Below are positions 1 to 7,579 of a DNA stretch of 40,274 nt, one piece after another. Numbering within the stretch: position 1 is the stretch's first letter; every line of letters begins with the position of its first letter. Source of the stretch: Bacillus pinisoli (GTDB taxonomy: Bacteria; Bacillota; Bacilli; Bacillales; SA4); contig NZ_JAJQKI010000023.1 in the NCBI RefSeq assembly GCF_023036475.1, forward strand, positions 1-40,274. The letters are read 5' to 3'. The translations under genes were made by a program, and so were the position numbers. Under the pieces are notes generated by a model. It searched no databases and was not told the origin of the DNA. It saw nothing but the letters and a program-made list of their open reading frames with translations.

Positions 1-8
1 TATTTTCT

Positions 9-59
9 TGCAACTTATCGTACTTTATTTGCGACTTTACTACCTTTTCTTGCGACTAT
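9..59. repeat. Phased 10-nt core array, cut by window start
   Basis: Three copies of a core close to TTGCGACTTT start at 9, 29 and 50, so the period is 20 then 21 nt, with AT-rich spacers of about 10 nt. The array lies downstream of metQ and probably continues left of the window. It has the same design as the arrays at 20044, 32828 and 40131 but a different core word. Function unknown. Confidence 0.55.
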
Positions 60-83
60 GCTTTCCCCCGCCCCCGCCTGCAC

Positions 84-123
84 AAAAAAAGACGCCCTAG
101 ACCCAACAATCTAAGACGTCTTT
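84..123 (-). terminator. Terminator of the metNIQ operon
   Basis: Just past the metQ stop the minus strand folds into a hairpin with arms AAAGACGTC and GGCGTCTTT, followed by a run of seven T. A few mismatches lie inside the stem. This is a standard Rho-independent terminator. Confidence 0.8.
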
Positions 124-133
124 CTTCTATATA

Positions 134-985
134 TTATTCACTTACAGGTACAACCGCACCTTTGTATTCTTCTTTAATAAAAGTTTGAATTGCTTCTGAA
201 CGAAGTACTTCAACTAAAGCTTTTACTTCTTCACGACCTTCGTCACCTGCACGAACTGTGATGATGTTTACATATGGAGATTCTGGTCCTTCAATTGCAA
301 TAGCATCTTCCATTGGGTTTAATCCAGCGTCAATTGCATAGTTTGTGTTGATTAGTACTGCGTCACCTTCGTCATTGTTGTAAACCTGTGGAAGTAATCC
401 CGCTTCTACGTCAGCTTCGAATTCAAGTTCCTTTGAATTTTCAACAATATCATCTACAGTTGCAGCCGTTGTGTCGATACCTTCTTTTAACTTAATTAAG
501 CCTTTGTCTTGAAGCATTGTTAAGATACGACCGTGGTCAGCTACTGCATTACTCATAATAATTTTTGCGCCATTAGGAAGCTCTTCTAGGCTCTTGTATT
601 TTTTAGAATATACACCAATTGGCTCGATATGAATACCACCAGCATTTACAAAGTCGTAGTTATCATTTTCAGCCATTTGAAGCTTTAAGTAAGGGATGTG
701 TTGGAAATAGTTTGCATCAATTTCTTCATCAGCAAGTGCCTTGTTTGGTAGTACATAATCTTGGAACGGAACGATCTCTAACTCAATTCCTTGTTCTGCT
801 AAAATTGGCTTTGCTTGTTCTAAAATTTCAGCATGTGGCACGTTCGAAGCTCCCACTACAAGCTTCTTTGCTTCAGTTGTTTCTGCACCTTGTGTTGTTT
901 CTTCTTCTGTTTGTCCACCTGTTCCACAAGCAGCAAGTGCAAGTACTAAAAATGCTAATCCTAAAATACTTAAAATCTTTTTCAT
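134..985 (-). CDS. metQ: Methionine ABC transporter substrate-binding lipoprotein MetQ
   Basis: A 283-residue extracellular lipoprotein that binds methionine (often D-methionine as well) and delivers it to MetI/MetN. The N-terminus has two lysines, a hydrophobic stretch and the lipobox LAAC, with Cys20 as the predicted lipidated residue. The rest matches the NlpA/MetQ family, with the typical start of the mature domain (LVVGASNVPHAEIL) and the PNKALADEEIDANYFQH segment. It is the last gene of metN-metI-metQ, 17 nt after metI, and is followed by a terminator. Expression should follow the SAM riboswitch upstream of metN. The ATG has GGAG about 12 nt upstream, a slightly long spacing. Confidence 0.95.
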   Translation of the reverse strand: MKKILSILGLAFLVLALAACGTGGQTEEETTQGAETTEAKKLVVGASNVPHAEILEQAKPILAEQGIELEIVPFQDYVLPNKALADEEIDANYFQHIPYLKLQMAENDNYDFVNAGGIHIEPIGVYSKKYKSLEELPNGAKIIMSNAVADHGRILTMLQDKGLIKLKEGIDTTAATVDDIVENSKELEFEADVEAGLLPQVYNNDEGDAVLINTNYAIDAGLNPMEDAIAIEGPESPYVNIITVRAGDEGREEVKALVEVLRSEAIQTFIKEEYKGAVVPVSE

Positions 986-1002
986 TTTGATATCAATCTC
1001 CT

Positions 1003-1671
1003 TTATCTTTTGTCTAACATAGATGTGACTCGGTCACCTATAAATTGAATAATGAATACAATAATTAAAATGATAATCGTTGATACAATTGTGACATCTT
1101 CTTGAGAGCGTTGGAATCCTTCTAAAAAGGCTAGATTTCCTAGGCCTCCAGCTCCGACTACACCCGCCATTGCTGTATAACCAACTAATGCGATGGCAGT
1201 TACCGTTATGCCAGAAACTAACGCAGGCATGGATTCAGGCAATAAAACCTTCCATATAATTGTCCACGTCGTTGCACCCATTGCTCTTGAAGCTTCAATG
1301 ACACCCTTATTTATTTCACGAAGGGCGATTTCAACCATACGGCCATAAAAAGGAGCGGCCCCTACAATAAGTGCTGGTAATGCTGCATTTGAACCTAACA
1401 TCGTTCCAACTATGAACTTGGCAAAAGGAATCAACAATATAATAAGGATAATAAACGGTATTGATCTAAAGATGTTGACAATTGCTGCAACAAAAGAGTT
1501 AACCGCCGCATTCTCCCATAGATTACCCTTCCCAGTTAAAAATAATAACAAGCCCAGGATAATCCCTAAAACAAACGTTGCCAGCACAGAGATGGCTGTC
1601 ATATAAAGTGTTTCAAGTGTTGCTTCAATCATCTTATCCCAGTTTACATTCGGAAGTAGCTGCTCCATCAT
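1003..1671 (-). CDS. metI: Methionine ABC transporter permease MetI (MetP)
   Basis: A 222-residue inner membrane permease of the methionine importer (MetP in B. subtilis naming). About five hydrophobic segments are visible. The cytoplasmic EAA-type loop that contacts the ATPase is seen as EASRAMGATTWTIIWKVLLP near residues 125-144. The start ATG overlaps the metN TGA as ATGA, and GGAGGTGAT lies 6 nt upstream, so translation is probably coupled. A second ATG follows at once, at 1668, and cannot be excluded. Function follows from family and operon position between metN and metQ. Confidence 0.94.
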   Translation of the reverse strand: MMEQLLPNVNWDKMIEATLETLYMTAISVLATFVLGIILGLLLFLTGKGNLWENAAVNSFVAAIVNIFRSIPFIILIILLIPFAKFIVGTMLGSNAALPALIVGAAPFYGRMVEIALREINKGVIEASRAMGATTWTIIWKVLLPESMPALVSGITVTAIALVGYTAMAGVVGAGGLGNLAFLEGFQRSQEDVTIVSTIIILIIVFIIQFIGDRVTSMLDKR

Positions 1672-2690
1672 TTAGAGATCACCTCCACTTCCACTGCTTG
1701 ATTACGCACATAGTCAATCGCTTTTTCAATCTCTTCATCCACTCCGTCTACATGGACAAACAATGTTCCATATGACCCTGTTTGAAGGTGAGCAATTTTC
1801 CCCTGAAGGATATTGACTGTAATATTAAACTTCCTAATGACATTCGTTATAAGAGGCTGTTCTGTTTCTTCTCCAACAAAGGTTAATTGAATAACCTTTC
1901 CATTAGGGTACTTCTCAAGAAGGCTTTCAGCTGTTTCCTGTGTTTCTTCAGGCTCTGTTAACTGCCCAACAAAACGCTTTGTAATCTCCTCTTTTGGGTT
2001 TCTAAAAACAGTAAGAACATCACCTTGTTCAACGACACGGCCATTTTCCATGACAGCTACACGATGACAGATTTTGCGGATAACATGCATCTCGTGAGTA
2101 ATAAGGATAATCGTTAATCCTAATCTTTCATTTATATCAACTAACAATTCCAAAATAGAATCAGTTGTTTGTGGATCTAATGCTGAAGTAGCTTCGTCAC
2201 AAAGAAGTACTTTAGGATTATTTGCTAACGCTCTTGCAATCCCTACTCTTTGCTTTTGCCCTCCGCTTAGTTCAGAAGGATAAGCATCCGCTCTCCCCTT
2301 TAATCCAACAAGCTCAATAAGCTCATCTACACGTTTTTGTTGCTCGGCTTTTCGAACACCCGCAATTTCAAGTGGAAATGCAATGTTTTCTCGGACGGTT
2401 CGTGACCATAGTAAGTTAAAATGTTGGAAAATCATCCCTGTTTCTTGGCGAGCCAGTCGTAGTTCTTTTCCTTGAATCTTCGCCATGTCACGCCCATCAA
2501 CCATAACCGAACCCTCTGTCGGCTTTTCAAGCTGATTGAACATCCGGATTAACGTACTTTTGCCGGCACCACTGTATCCAATCACTCCAAAGATTTCACC
2601 TTTTTTAATCTCCAGGTTAATTCCGTTTACCGCTGTTACTTTACCGCTTTTTGAAGAGAAAACCTTTTTAACATCCTTTAATGTAATCAT
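1668..2690 (-). CDS. metN: Methionine ABC transporter ATP-binding protein MetN
   Basis: A 340-residue ATPase that drives methionine import. Visible motifs are Walker A GYSGAGKST, signature LSGGQKQR, Walker B VLLCDEATSALDP and the switch His in ITHEMHV. The last 100 residues are the MetN-specific C-terminal ACT-like (NIL) domain, which in E. coli senses methionine and inhibits transport. An open frame continues upstream to 2876, but that part runs through the riboswitch terminator. The ATG at 2690 has AGGTGA in good position and the normal MITLKDV start, so it was chosen. First gene of metN-metI-metQ. Confidence 0.95.
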   Translation of the reverse strand: MITLKDVKKVFSSKSGKVTAVNGINLEIKKGEIFGVIGYSGAGKSTLIRMFNQLEKPTEGSVMVDGRDMAKIQGKELRLARQETGMIFQHFNLLWSRTVRENIAFPLEIAGVRKAEQQKRVDELIELVGLKGRADAYPSELSGGQKQRVGIARALANNPKVLLCDEATSALDPQTTDSILELLVDINERLGLTIILITHEMHVIRKICHRVAVMENGRVVEQGDVLTVFRNPKEEITKRFVGQLTEPEETQETAESLLEKYPNGKVIQLTFVGEETEQPLITNVIRKFNITVNILQGKIAHLQTGSYGTLFVHVDGVDEEIEKAIDYVRNQAVEVEVISK

Positions 2691-2806
2691 GCTATCACCT
2701 CGTTTCTTCCTGAGTTCGCCTATCAAATTAGTATGAATAATTTCAATAGATATACATTTAGCTTCTACTACTTGGTGATAATTATAAACAAGGAATTTCG
2801 AGCATG

Positions 2807-2840
2807 AAAAAACCCTTCCTGCAAAAATGAGCAGAAAGGG
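2807..2840 (-). terminator. SAM riboswitch terminator before metN
   Basis: On the minus strand a 10-bp stem (CCCTTTCTGC with GCAGGAAGGG, one wobble pair) with loop TCATTTTT is followed by six T. It sits between the aptamer and metN, so it is the expression platform that stops transcription when SAM is bound. Confidence 0.9.
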
Positions 2841-2854
2841 AACAGAAAGCTTCC

Positions 2855-2972
2855 TTTCTCTCATCTCCCAAAGCAACCTGAATGCTTCGTAGGAATTGGC
2901 ACCATTTCAACGATTGTTGACGGTTGCCGGGTTTCATAGGGCCCAGTCCCTCCACCTCTCTAGATAAGAGTA
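2855..2972 (-). promoter_or_regulatory. SAM-I (S-box) riboswitch controlling metNIQ
   Basis: The minus strand shows the S-box core blocks: CTTATC at the 5' end, AGAGGTGGAGGGAC, GAAACCCGGCAACC, then GGTGCCAATTCC. P1 is closed by CTCTTATC near 2970 and GATGAGAG near 2857-2864. In this family SAM binding stabilises P1 and allows the terminator to form, so the methionine importer is made when SAM is low. Confidence 0.95.
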
Positions 2973-3052
2973 AATCTATTTATATGTTTGGCTAATCATC
3001 TATTGTTTTCTTGGTTAGGTTTAACTCATAGAATTTTTTAAGTACGAGAGTG

Positions 3053-3082
3053 ATTTTAGCATGTTAAAATCATTGGCGTCAA
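3053..3082 (-). promoter_or_regulatory. Likely promoter of metNIQ
   Basis: Minus strand TTGACG (3077-3082), 18-nt spacer, TAAAAT (3053-3058). It lies between the acsA stop and the riboswitch. The spacer and -10 box also form an 8-bp inverted repeat (TGATTTTA/TAAAATCA, 3051-3072). No clear terminator for acsA was seen here, so read-through is possible. Confidence 0.5.
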
Positions 3083-3156
3083 TCATTTTGTCATATATTT
3101 ATATAAGTAAAAAATTGGATACAAAATCATACATAATCTCAGTAATCGTTACTAAA

Positions 3157-4860
3157 TTACACTTGTACTTTTTGCTTCTCAATCTCCTGTGCTTTAAGAA
3201 TTCTACGGAGTATTTTTCCACTAATCGGTGTTTTCGGTAATTCATCAATGGCTTCAATTTCTCTTGGCATTGCATGAGCCGCCAGCTTAAGCCGTACAAA
3301 AGTCTGAATCTCTTTTAAAAGTTCCTCTGATTCAGTATAACCGTCTGTTAACACAATGAATGCTTTTACAATTTCCCCACGTAGTTCGTCAGGCTTTCCT
3401 ATAACAGCAGCTTCTACTACAGCCGGATGTTCAATTAATTTACTCTCTACTTCAAACGGTCCAATTCTCTCTCCTGAAGAGTTAATCATATCGTCATTTC
3501 TTCCTTGGAAGAACACATATCCATCCTCATCCATGCGAGCGAGATCACCAGATACATACCAATTATTAATGAAATAAGAATGATACTTCTCTTCATTTTT
3601 CCATATTTCCTTCATCATGGATGGCCAGCCCTTCTTAATAGCAAGTAGACCGAATTCCCCGCACTTTACTTCATTACCCTCTAGATCAATAATTCCCGCT
3701 GTAATTCCAGGTAGTGCTCTCCCCATTGAACCAGGCTTAATAGGTGCAGAAGGTAGGTTCACAACTAATTGAGCACCTGTTTCCGTCATCCACCATGTAT
3801 CATGAATTCGGAGGTTAAAAGCTTCTAATGCCCACGTAATAACTTCTGGATTTAACGGTTCACCTACGCTTAAAATATGGCGTAAAGAAGAAAGGTTATA
3901 CTCTTTAATGCGATCTGTATCATTCATTAGTAATCTAAAAGCTGTAGGTGCACTATACCAGACCGTAACACCCGTATCTTCAATGGCCTGAAACCATTCC
4001 TCCGCCTTAAATCTACCTCCATGTACAACAATCGTCGTTCTGTTTAACCAAGGGGCGAAAATCCCATAGGAACTTCCCGTTACCCAACCTGGATGTGCCG
4101 TACACCAATATACATCATTTTCTTGTAAATCCAACACCCATTTTCCTGTTTGGTACTGCTGAATCATTACTCGATGAGCATGTAAGACTCCTTTGGGCTT
4201 CCCTGTAGACCCAGATGTATAATGAATAATCATTCCATCATTTAAATCAACCCACTCCACCGCTTCTCCTTCAAATGAATTTTCGCGTAGTAGCTTCGGA
4301 ATTGATCTTGCAATCGGATGGTCTGCATCATCAGTGATATAAATAGAACGAAGGTCAGGGAGCTTTTCGACTGGAACACGTTCAAGCAGCTCTGCATTTG
4401 TTAATAAAACTGATGCCTCGCAATCATACATCCTGTCAAAAATGGCATCCTCCATGAACGCTTCAAATAATGGCCCAGCAATCGCACCTACTTTAATAAT
4501 CGCTAATACGGCAATATAACCTTCTGGATTTTTAGGTAAAAAGGTGAATACACGGTCACCCTTTTCCACACCTTGAGACTTAAGCAAGTGGGCCCATTCA
4601 TCTGTTCTTTTCTTCAAATCTGAGAAAGTCAGAACTTCTTTCGATGAACCATTTATATAAATAAGCGCTTCTTTCTCTCCATACCCATCTTCTACATGAC
4701 GGTCAATGCATTCATACGCCATATTGACCTTATTCGTTTGGAACCAACTAAAATGAGGATGGACAGAATCCCACTTAAATTGCTCATAAGTTTCCTCGTA
4801 ATTCAGTAGATTATGGGTACCATTTCTAGGTTGTAAAGTAATAGGATTTGATTCGCTCAT
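3157..4860 (-). CDS. acsA: Acetyl-CoA synthetase (AcsA-like, AMP-forming)
   Basis: A 567-residue ANL-family ligase, close in length and sequence to Bacillus AcsA: acetate + ATP + CoA gives acetyl-CoA + AMP + PPi. The P-loop motif YTSGSTGKPKG is at 214-224 and the core motif DTWWMTETG at 354-362. The tryptophan in DTWW narrows the acyl pocket in known acetyl-CoA synthetases, which argues for acetate or propionate rather than longer acids. The catalytic Lys is in ISGKILRR (K549). Here the motif reads PKTPISGK, one residue longer than the PKTRSGK I recall for B. subtilis AcsA. It is the last gene of the SAM-controlled metY operon, 20 nt after the ATPase gene. It may reactivate the acetate released by MetY; this role is inferred. 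Confidence 0.85.
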   Translation of the reverse strand: MSESNPITLQPRNGTHNLLNYEETYEQFKWDSVHPHFSWFQTNKVNMAYECIDRHVEDGYGEKEALIYINGSSKEVLTFSDLKKRTDEWAHLLKSQGVEKGDRVFTFLPKNPEGYIAVLAIIKVGAIAGPLFEAFMEDAIFDRMYDCEASVLLTNAELLERVPVEKLPDLRSIYITDDADHPIARSIPKLLRENSFEGEAVEWVDLNDGMIIHYTSGSTGKPKGVLHAHRVMIQQYQTGKWVLDLQENDVYWCTAHPGWVTGSSYGIFAPWLNRTTIVVHGGRFKAEEWFQAIEDTGVTVWYSAPTAFRLLMNDTDRIKEYNLSSLRHILSVGEPLNPEVITWALEAFNLRIHDTWWMTETGAQLVVNLPSAPIKPGSMGRALPGITAGIIDLEGNEVKCGEFGLLAIKKGWPSMMKEIWKNEEKYHSYFINNWYVSGDLARMDEDGYVFFQGRNDDMINSSGERIGPFEVESKLIEHPAVVEAAVIGKPDELRGEIVKAFIVLTDGYTESEELLKEIQTFVRLKLAAHAMPREIEAIDELPKTPISGKILRRILKAQEIEKQKVQV

Positions 4861-4880
4861 GGCAATACTAACTCCTTTGC

Positions 4881-5615
4881 TTATGATTTTACTTTTTCTA
4901 GATTTAACAATGAAAGAATACGTTTTTTCTCTTTGGCTAGTTCCTCGTCTCCTCTAGAGCGAGGACGAGGACGATCAATGACAATTTCTTCACAGAGCTC
5001 TCCTGGCTGCCCTCTAAAAATAAGGATGCGGTCACACAGATAAAGGGCCTCATCAATATCATGGGTGACAACGAGCATCGTTGCTTTCTTTTGCTCCCAT
5101 ACCTCTAATAGTAGGTCCTGGAGTTGCATTTTCGTAAACGCATCTAAAGCACTAAAAGGTTCATCCAAGAGGAGTATATGTGGAGAGGTAATCAGTGCTC
5201 TTGCGATTGCGACACGTTGAGCCATCCCACCAGACAGCTCCTTTGGATACTGCTTTTCAAAGCCTTTTAAGCCGACCTGTTCTAAAAGTTGAATAGCTGA
5301 TTGTTCATTTGCCACTCTATCTTTTACTCCGAAAAGTACATTTTCTATAACGGCTAGCCATGGCATTAGCCTTGGCTCCTGGAACATGAAGCTAATATTT
5401 TCGTTATGATCTCTTGCTTCTTTTCCTTCTACGAGAATACTACCTTCATAGTTTTGATCTAATCCTGAAACGGTGCGAAGTAACGTACTTTTTCCACAGC
5501 CACTCGTACCAATTAACCCAATAATTTCTCCATTTTTTGCCGAAAAGCTGATATTACGAAATGCTACATTCCCGTTTTCAAACTTTCTTGTCGCTCGTTC
5601 TACCGATAATACCAA
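4881..5615 (-). CDS. Sulfonate/taurine-type ABC transporter ATP-binding protein
   Basis: ATPase of the SsuB/TauB family (about 244 residues), partner of the permease and lipoprotein upstream. Visible motifs are Walker [13 protein letters not shown]-loop FMFQEPRLMPW, signature LSGGMAQR, Walker B ILLLDEPFSALD and the switch His in VTHDIDEA. The start is uncertain. A TTG at 5615 has the strong site AAGGTGGTGAG 6 nt upstream and lies 16 nt after the permease stop. An ATG at 5642 overlaps that stop but has no visible site, and the open frame reaches 5687. I prefer TTG. The family takes up alkanesulfonates, taurine, nitrate or pyrimidine precursors; the SAM-controlled context favours a sulfur compound. 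Confidence 0.82.
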   Translation of the reverse strand: MVLSVERATRKFENGNVAFRNISFSAKNGEIIGLIGTSGCGKSTLLRTVSGLDQNYEGSILVEGKEARDHNENISFMFQEPRLMPWLAVIENVLFGVKDRVANEQSAIQLLEQVGLKGFEKQYPKELSGGMAQRVAIARALITSPHILLLDEPFSALDAFTKMQLQDLLLEVWEQKKATMLVVTHDIDEALYLCDRILIFRGQPGELCEEIVIDRPRPRSRGDEELAKEKKRILSLLNLEKVKS

Positions 5616-5631
5616 TGGACTCACCACCTTT

Positions 5632-6486
5632 TTATTTTCCATTAGAACTTGATAAGCTGTCTTGCCAATGTAGGGCTTTGTTTTCAATTCCCTTTAAAAT
5701 CGCATCCGTTATCTTACCTAGAATGGCAAAGAGAATAATACTAGCGATAATGATATCTGGTGAACTCATATTCTGACCAAATACAAGAAGGTAACCGAGA
5801 CCTTTACTTGCTCCCATTAGCTCTGCTGCTACTACGAACATCCAGCCTAACCCTAAGCCACTTCGAATCCCTACTAGAAAAGATGGAAGGGATGCCGGTA
5901 AAATAATCCTTTTAATAAGTTGAAAGGTCGAGAATCCATAGATTTTCCCTACTTCAATAAGCTTACGATCCACACCTTTCACACCACTTACGATATTAAG
6001 ATAAACCGGGAAGAAAACACCAACCGCGATTAACGTAATTTTCGAAACCTCTCCAAAACTAAGCCATAAAAGAAATAGCGGCACCCATGCTAGAGAAGGG
6101 ATGGAACGAAACGCTTGTAACAGCGGATCAATTATTCGTTCAGCTAGTCTAAAAAAGCCAACAAACGAACCAATAATCACAGCTACAGCCGTTCCAACAA
6201 AAAATCCAACTAGTACTCGGTAAAATGTAATTCCCGTATGAACCCATAGGCTTCCGTCTTGAAGCATGGAATAGATCTTCTGAACAATAATGGATGGTGC
6301 CGGCAACTGATGTACAGGAAATACTCCAGTTTTACTGAGTATCTCCCATACAACAATCAAAATGATAGGTAAAATGCTGCCGATTAAAAGATCACTCGTT
6401 GATAGATTGAGTTTTTTAAACGGTAAAGCTAGTTTATATGTTTTTGGAATTGTCTTAATCGTATTGCTTTCAGATTGCTGTGACAT
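5632..6486 (-). CDS. Sulfonate/taurine-type ABC transporter permease
   Basis: A 284-residue SsuC/TauC-family membrane protein with about six hydrophobic segments. The EAA-like coupling loop is around IEVGKIYGFSTFQLIKRIILP, typical of the nitrate/sulfonate/taurine permease family. An in-frame GTG lies one codon upstream at 6489, but the ATG at 6486 has AGGAGG at the ideal distance of 8 nt and was chosen. It is 16 nt after the lipoprotein gene. The exact substrate cannot be read from the sequence. Confidence 0.88.
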   Translation of the reverse strand: MSQQSESNTIKTIPKTYKLALPFKKLNLSTSDLLIGSILPIILIVVWEILSKTGVFPVHQLPAPSIIVQKIYSMLQDGSLWVHTGITFYRVLVGFFVGTAVAVIIGSFVGFFRLAERIIDPLLQAFRSIPSLAWVPLFLLWLSFGEVSKITLIAVGVFFPVYLNIVSGVKGVDRKLIEVGKIYGFSTFQLIKRIILPASLPSFLVGIRSGLGLGWMFVVAAELMGASKGLGYLLVFGQNMSSPDIIIASIILFAILGKITDAILKGIENKALHWQDSLSSSNGK

Positions 6487-6502
6487 CACATCAACCTCCT
6501 AC

Positions 6503-7513
6503 TTACTTGATTACTTTCTCTGCAAATGATGGTTGAATTAATTCATTAGCTAACTTTTCTAAGTCTGCACCAGCGTCAATCACGCCGCCATTTTGAAGTA
6601 CTTTTCCAGCTTCAATTAATGCATTGACTTGTTTATCACCAGGAACTGGACTTGAGAAATCATTTCTTGAGATTTGTAGCTTTGCCACTTCTTCATCAAG
6701 CTGTGCTTGAGTTGCTAGAATCTTGGCAGCTTCTTCCTCATTTTCTACTGCCCATGTTCTTGCTTTCTCGTAAAGCTCGATGACCTTCTCTACATACTGT
6801 GGATATTGCTCAGCAAATTCTGAACGAACATTTAACGTACCATACGTATTGAAATCTGGGTTACGATAGATATAGCTTGTGCCTTCATTTACTTCCAGCT
6901 TAGCCATGTGTGGATCAAGACCTGCCCATGCATCTACATCACCAGATACTAAAGCAGATGCTCCGTCACCATGTTGAAGGTTCACAATCTCAACATCTGT
7001 ACTTTTTAAACCCGCTTCATCAAGAGCACGTAATAGAAAGATATAAGGATCTGTTCCTAAAGTCGCGGCAATTTTCTTACCTTTTAAGTCTGCTACTGAT
7101 TTGATATCTGTGTTACCCGGTCCTACTAGTGCCGTCCACTCAGGCTTTGAGTAAATATAAACTGTTTCAATTGGTGATGCTTTTGACTTTGCAATAAGTG
7201 CTGCTGCTCCTGCCGTTGAACCAAAATCAATACTATCACTGTTTAAAAATTCTAACGCTTTGTTACTTCCTAAGCTTTGTACCCACTCTACTTCAATTCC
7301 TTCTGCTTCAAATGCTTCTTCTACCCAACCTTTTTCCTTTAAAACAAGGCTAGTAGGAGAATAGAATGCATAGTCTAAACGAATTTTTTCTGGTTTTGCT
7401 CCTTCTGAGCCTTCGTTGTTACTTGATGTTGAACTGCTTCCGCAAGCTGTAAGTAAACCTATAGAAATACTAAGAATTAGTGCTAAAACAAGCTTGAATT
7501 TTTTATTTTTCAT
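6503..7513 (-). CDS. Sulfonate/taurine-type ABC transporter substrate-binding lipoprotein
   Basis: A 336-residue lipoprotein with signal and lipobox LTAC (Cys24), a short Ser/Asn-rich linker, then a NMT1/SsuA-like periplasmic-binding fold. Typical features are the early IRLDYAFYSPTSLVLKEKGW, ADLKGKKIAATLGTDPY near 140-160, and the DVDAWAGLDP motif. It lies between metY and the permease. A hairpin in the 66-nt gap before it may set its level relative to metY. No SsuD-type monooxygenase is in the window, so if the ligand is a sulfonate, desulfonation must be encoded elsewhere. Confidence 0.86.
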   Translation of the reverse strand: MKNKKFKLVLALILSISIGLLTACGSSSTSSNNEGSEGAKPEKIRLDYAFYSPTSLVLKEKGWVEEAFEAEGIEVEWVQSLGSNKALEFLNSDSIDFGSTAGAAALIAKSKASPIETVYIYSKPEWTALVGPGNTDIKSVADLKGKKIAATLGTDPYIFLLRALDEAGLKSTDVEIVNLQHGDGASALVSGDVDAWAGLDPHMAKLEVNEGTSYIYRNPDFNTYGTLNVRSEFAEQYPQYVEKVIELYEKARTWAVENEEEAAKILATQAQLDEEVAKLQISRNDFSSPVPGDKQVNALIEAGKVLQNGGVIDAGADLEKLANELIQPSFAEKVIK

Positions 7514-7536
7514 TTTTAAAACTCCCCTTTTATATG

Positions 7537-7560
7537 GGGGCCTTTTTAGTGTAAGGCCCC
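7537..7560 (-). other. Intercistronic hairpin between metY and the lipoprotein gene
   Basis: A perfect 8-bp inverted repeat (GGGGCCTT/AAGGCCCC, 8-nt loop) sits just upstream of the lipoprotein ribosome binding site. No T run follows it on either strand, so it is more likely an mRNA processing or stability element than a full terminator. Confidence 0.5.
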
Positions 7561-7579
7561 GTTACTGTATTTTTTGTTT

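Noticed and set aside
619..990. 123-residue plus-strand frame opposite metQ
   Set aside because: Low-complexity Leu/His/Gln-rich translation antisense to a clear lipoprotein gene, no ribosome binding site.
2691..2876. N-terminal extension of metN by 62 residues
   Set aside because: It runs through the riboswitch terminator hairpin and P1, has no ribosome binding site, and the family starts at MITLKDV with AGGTGA upstream at 2690.
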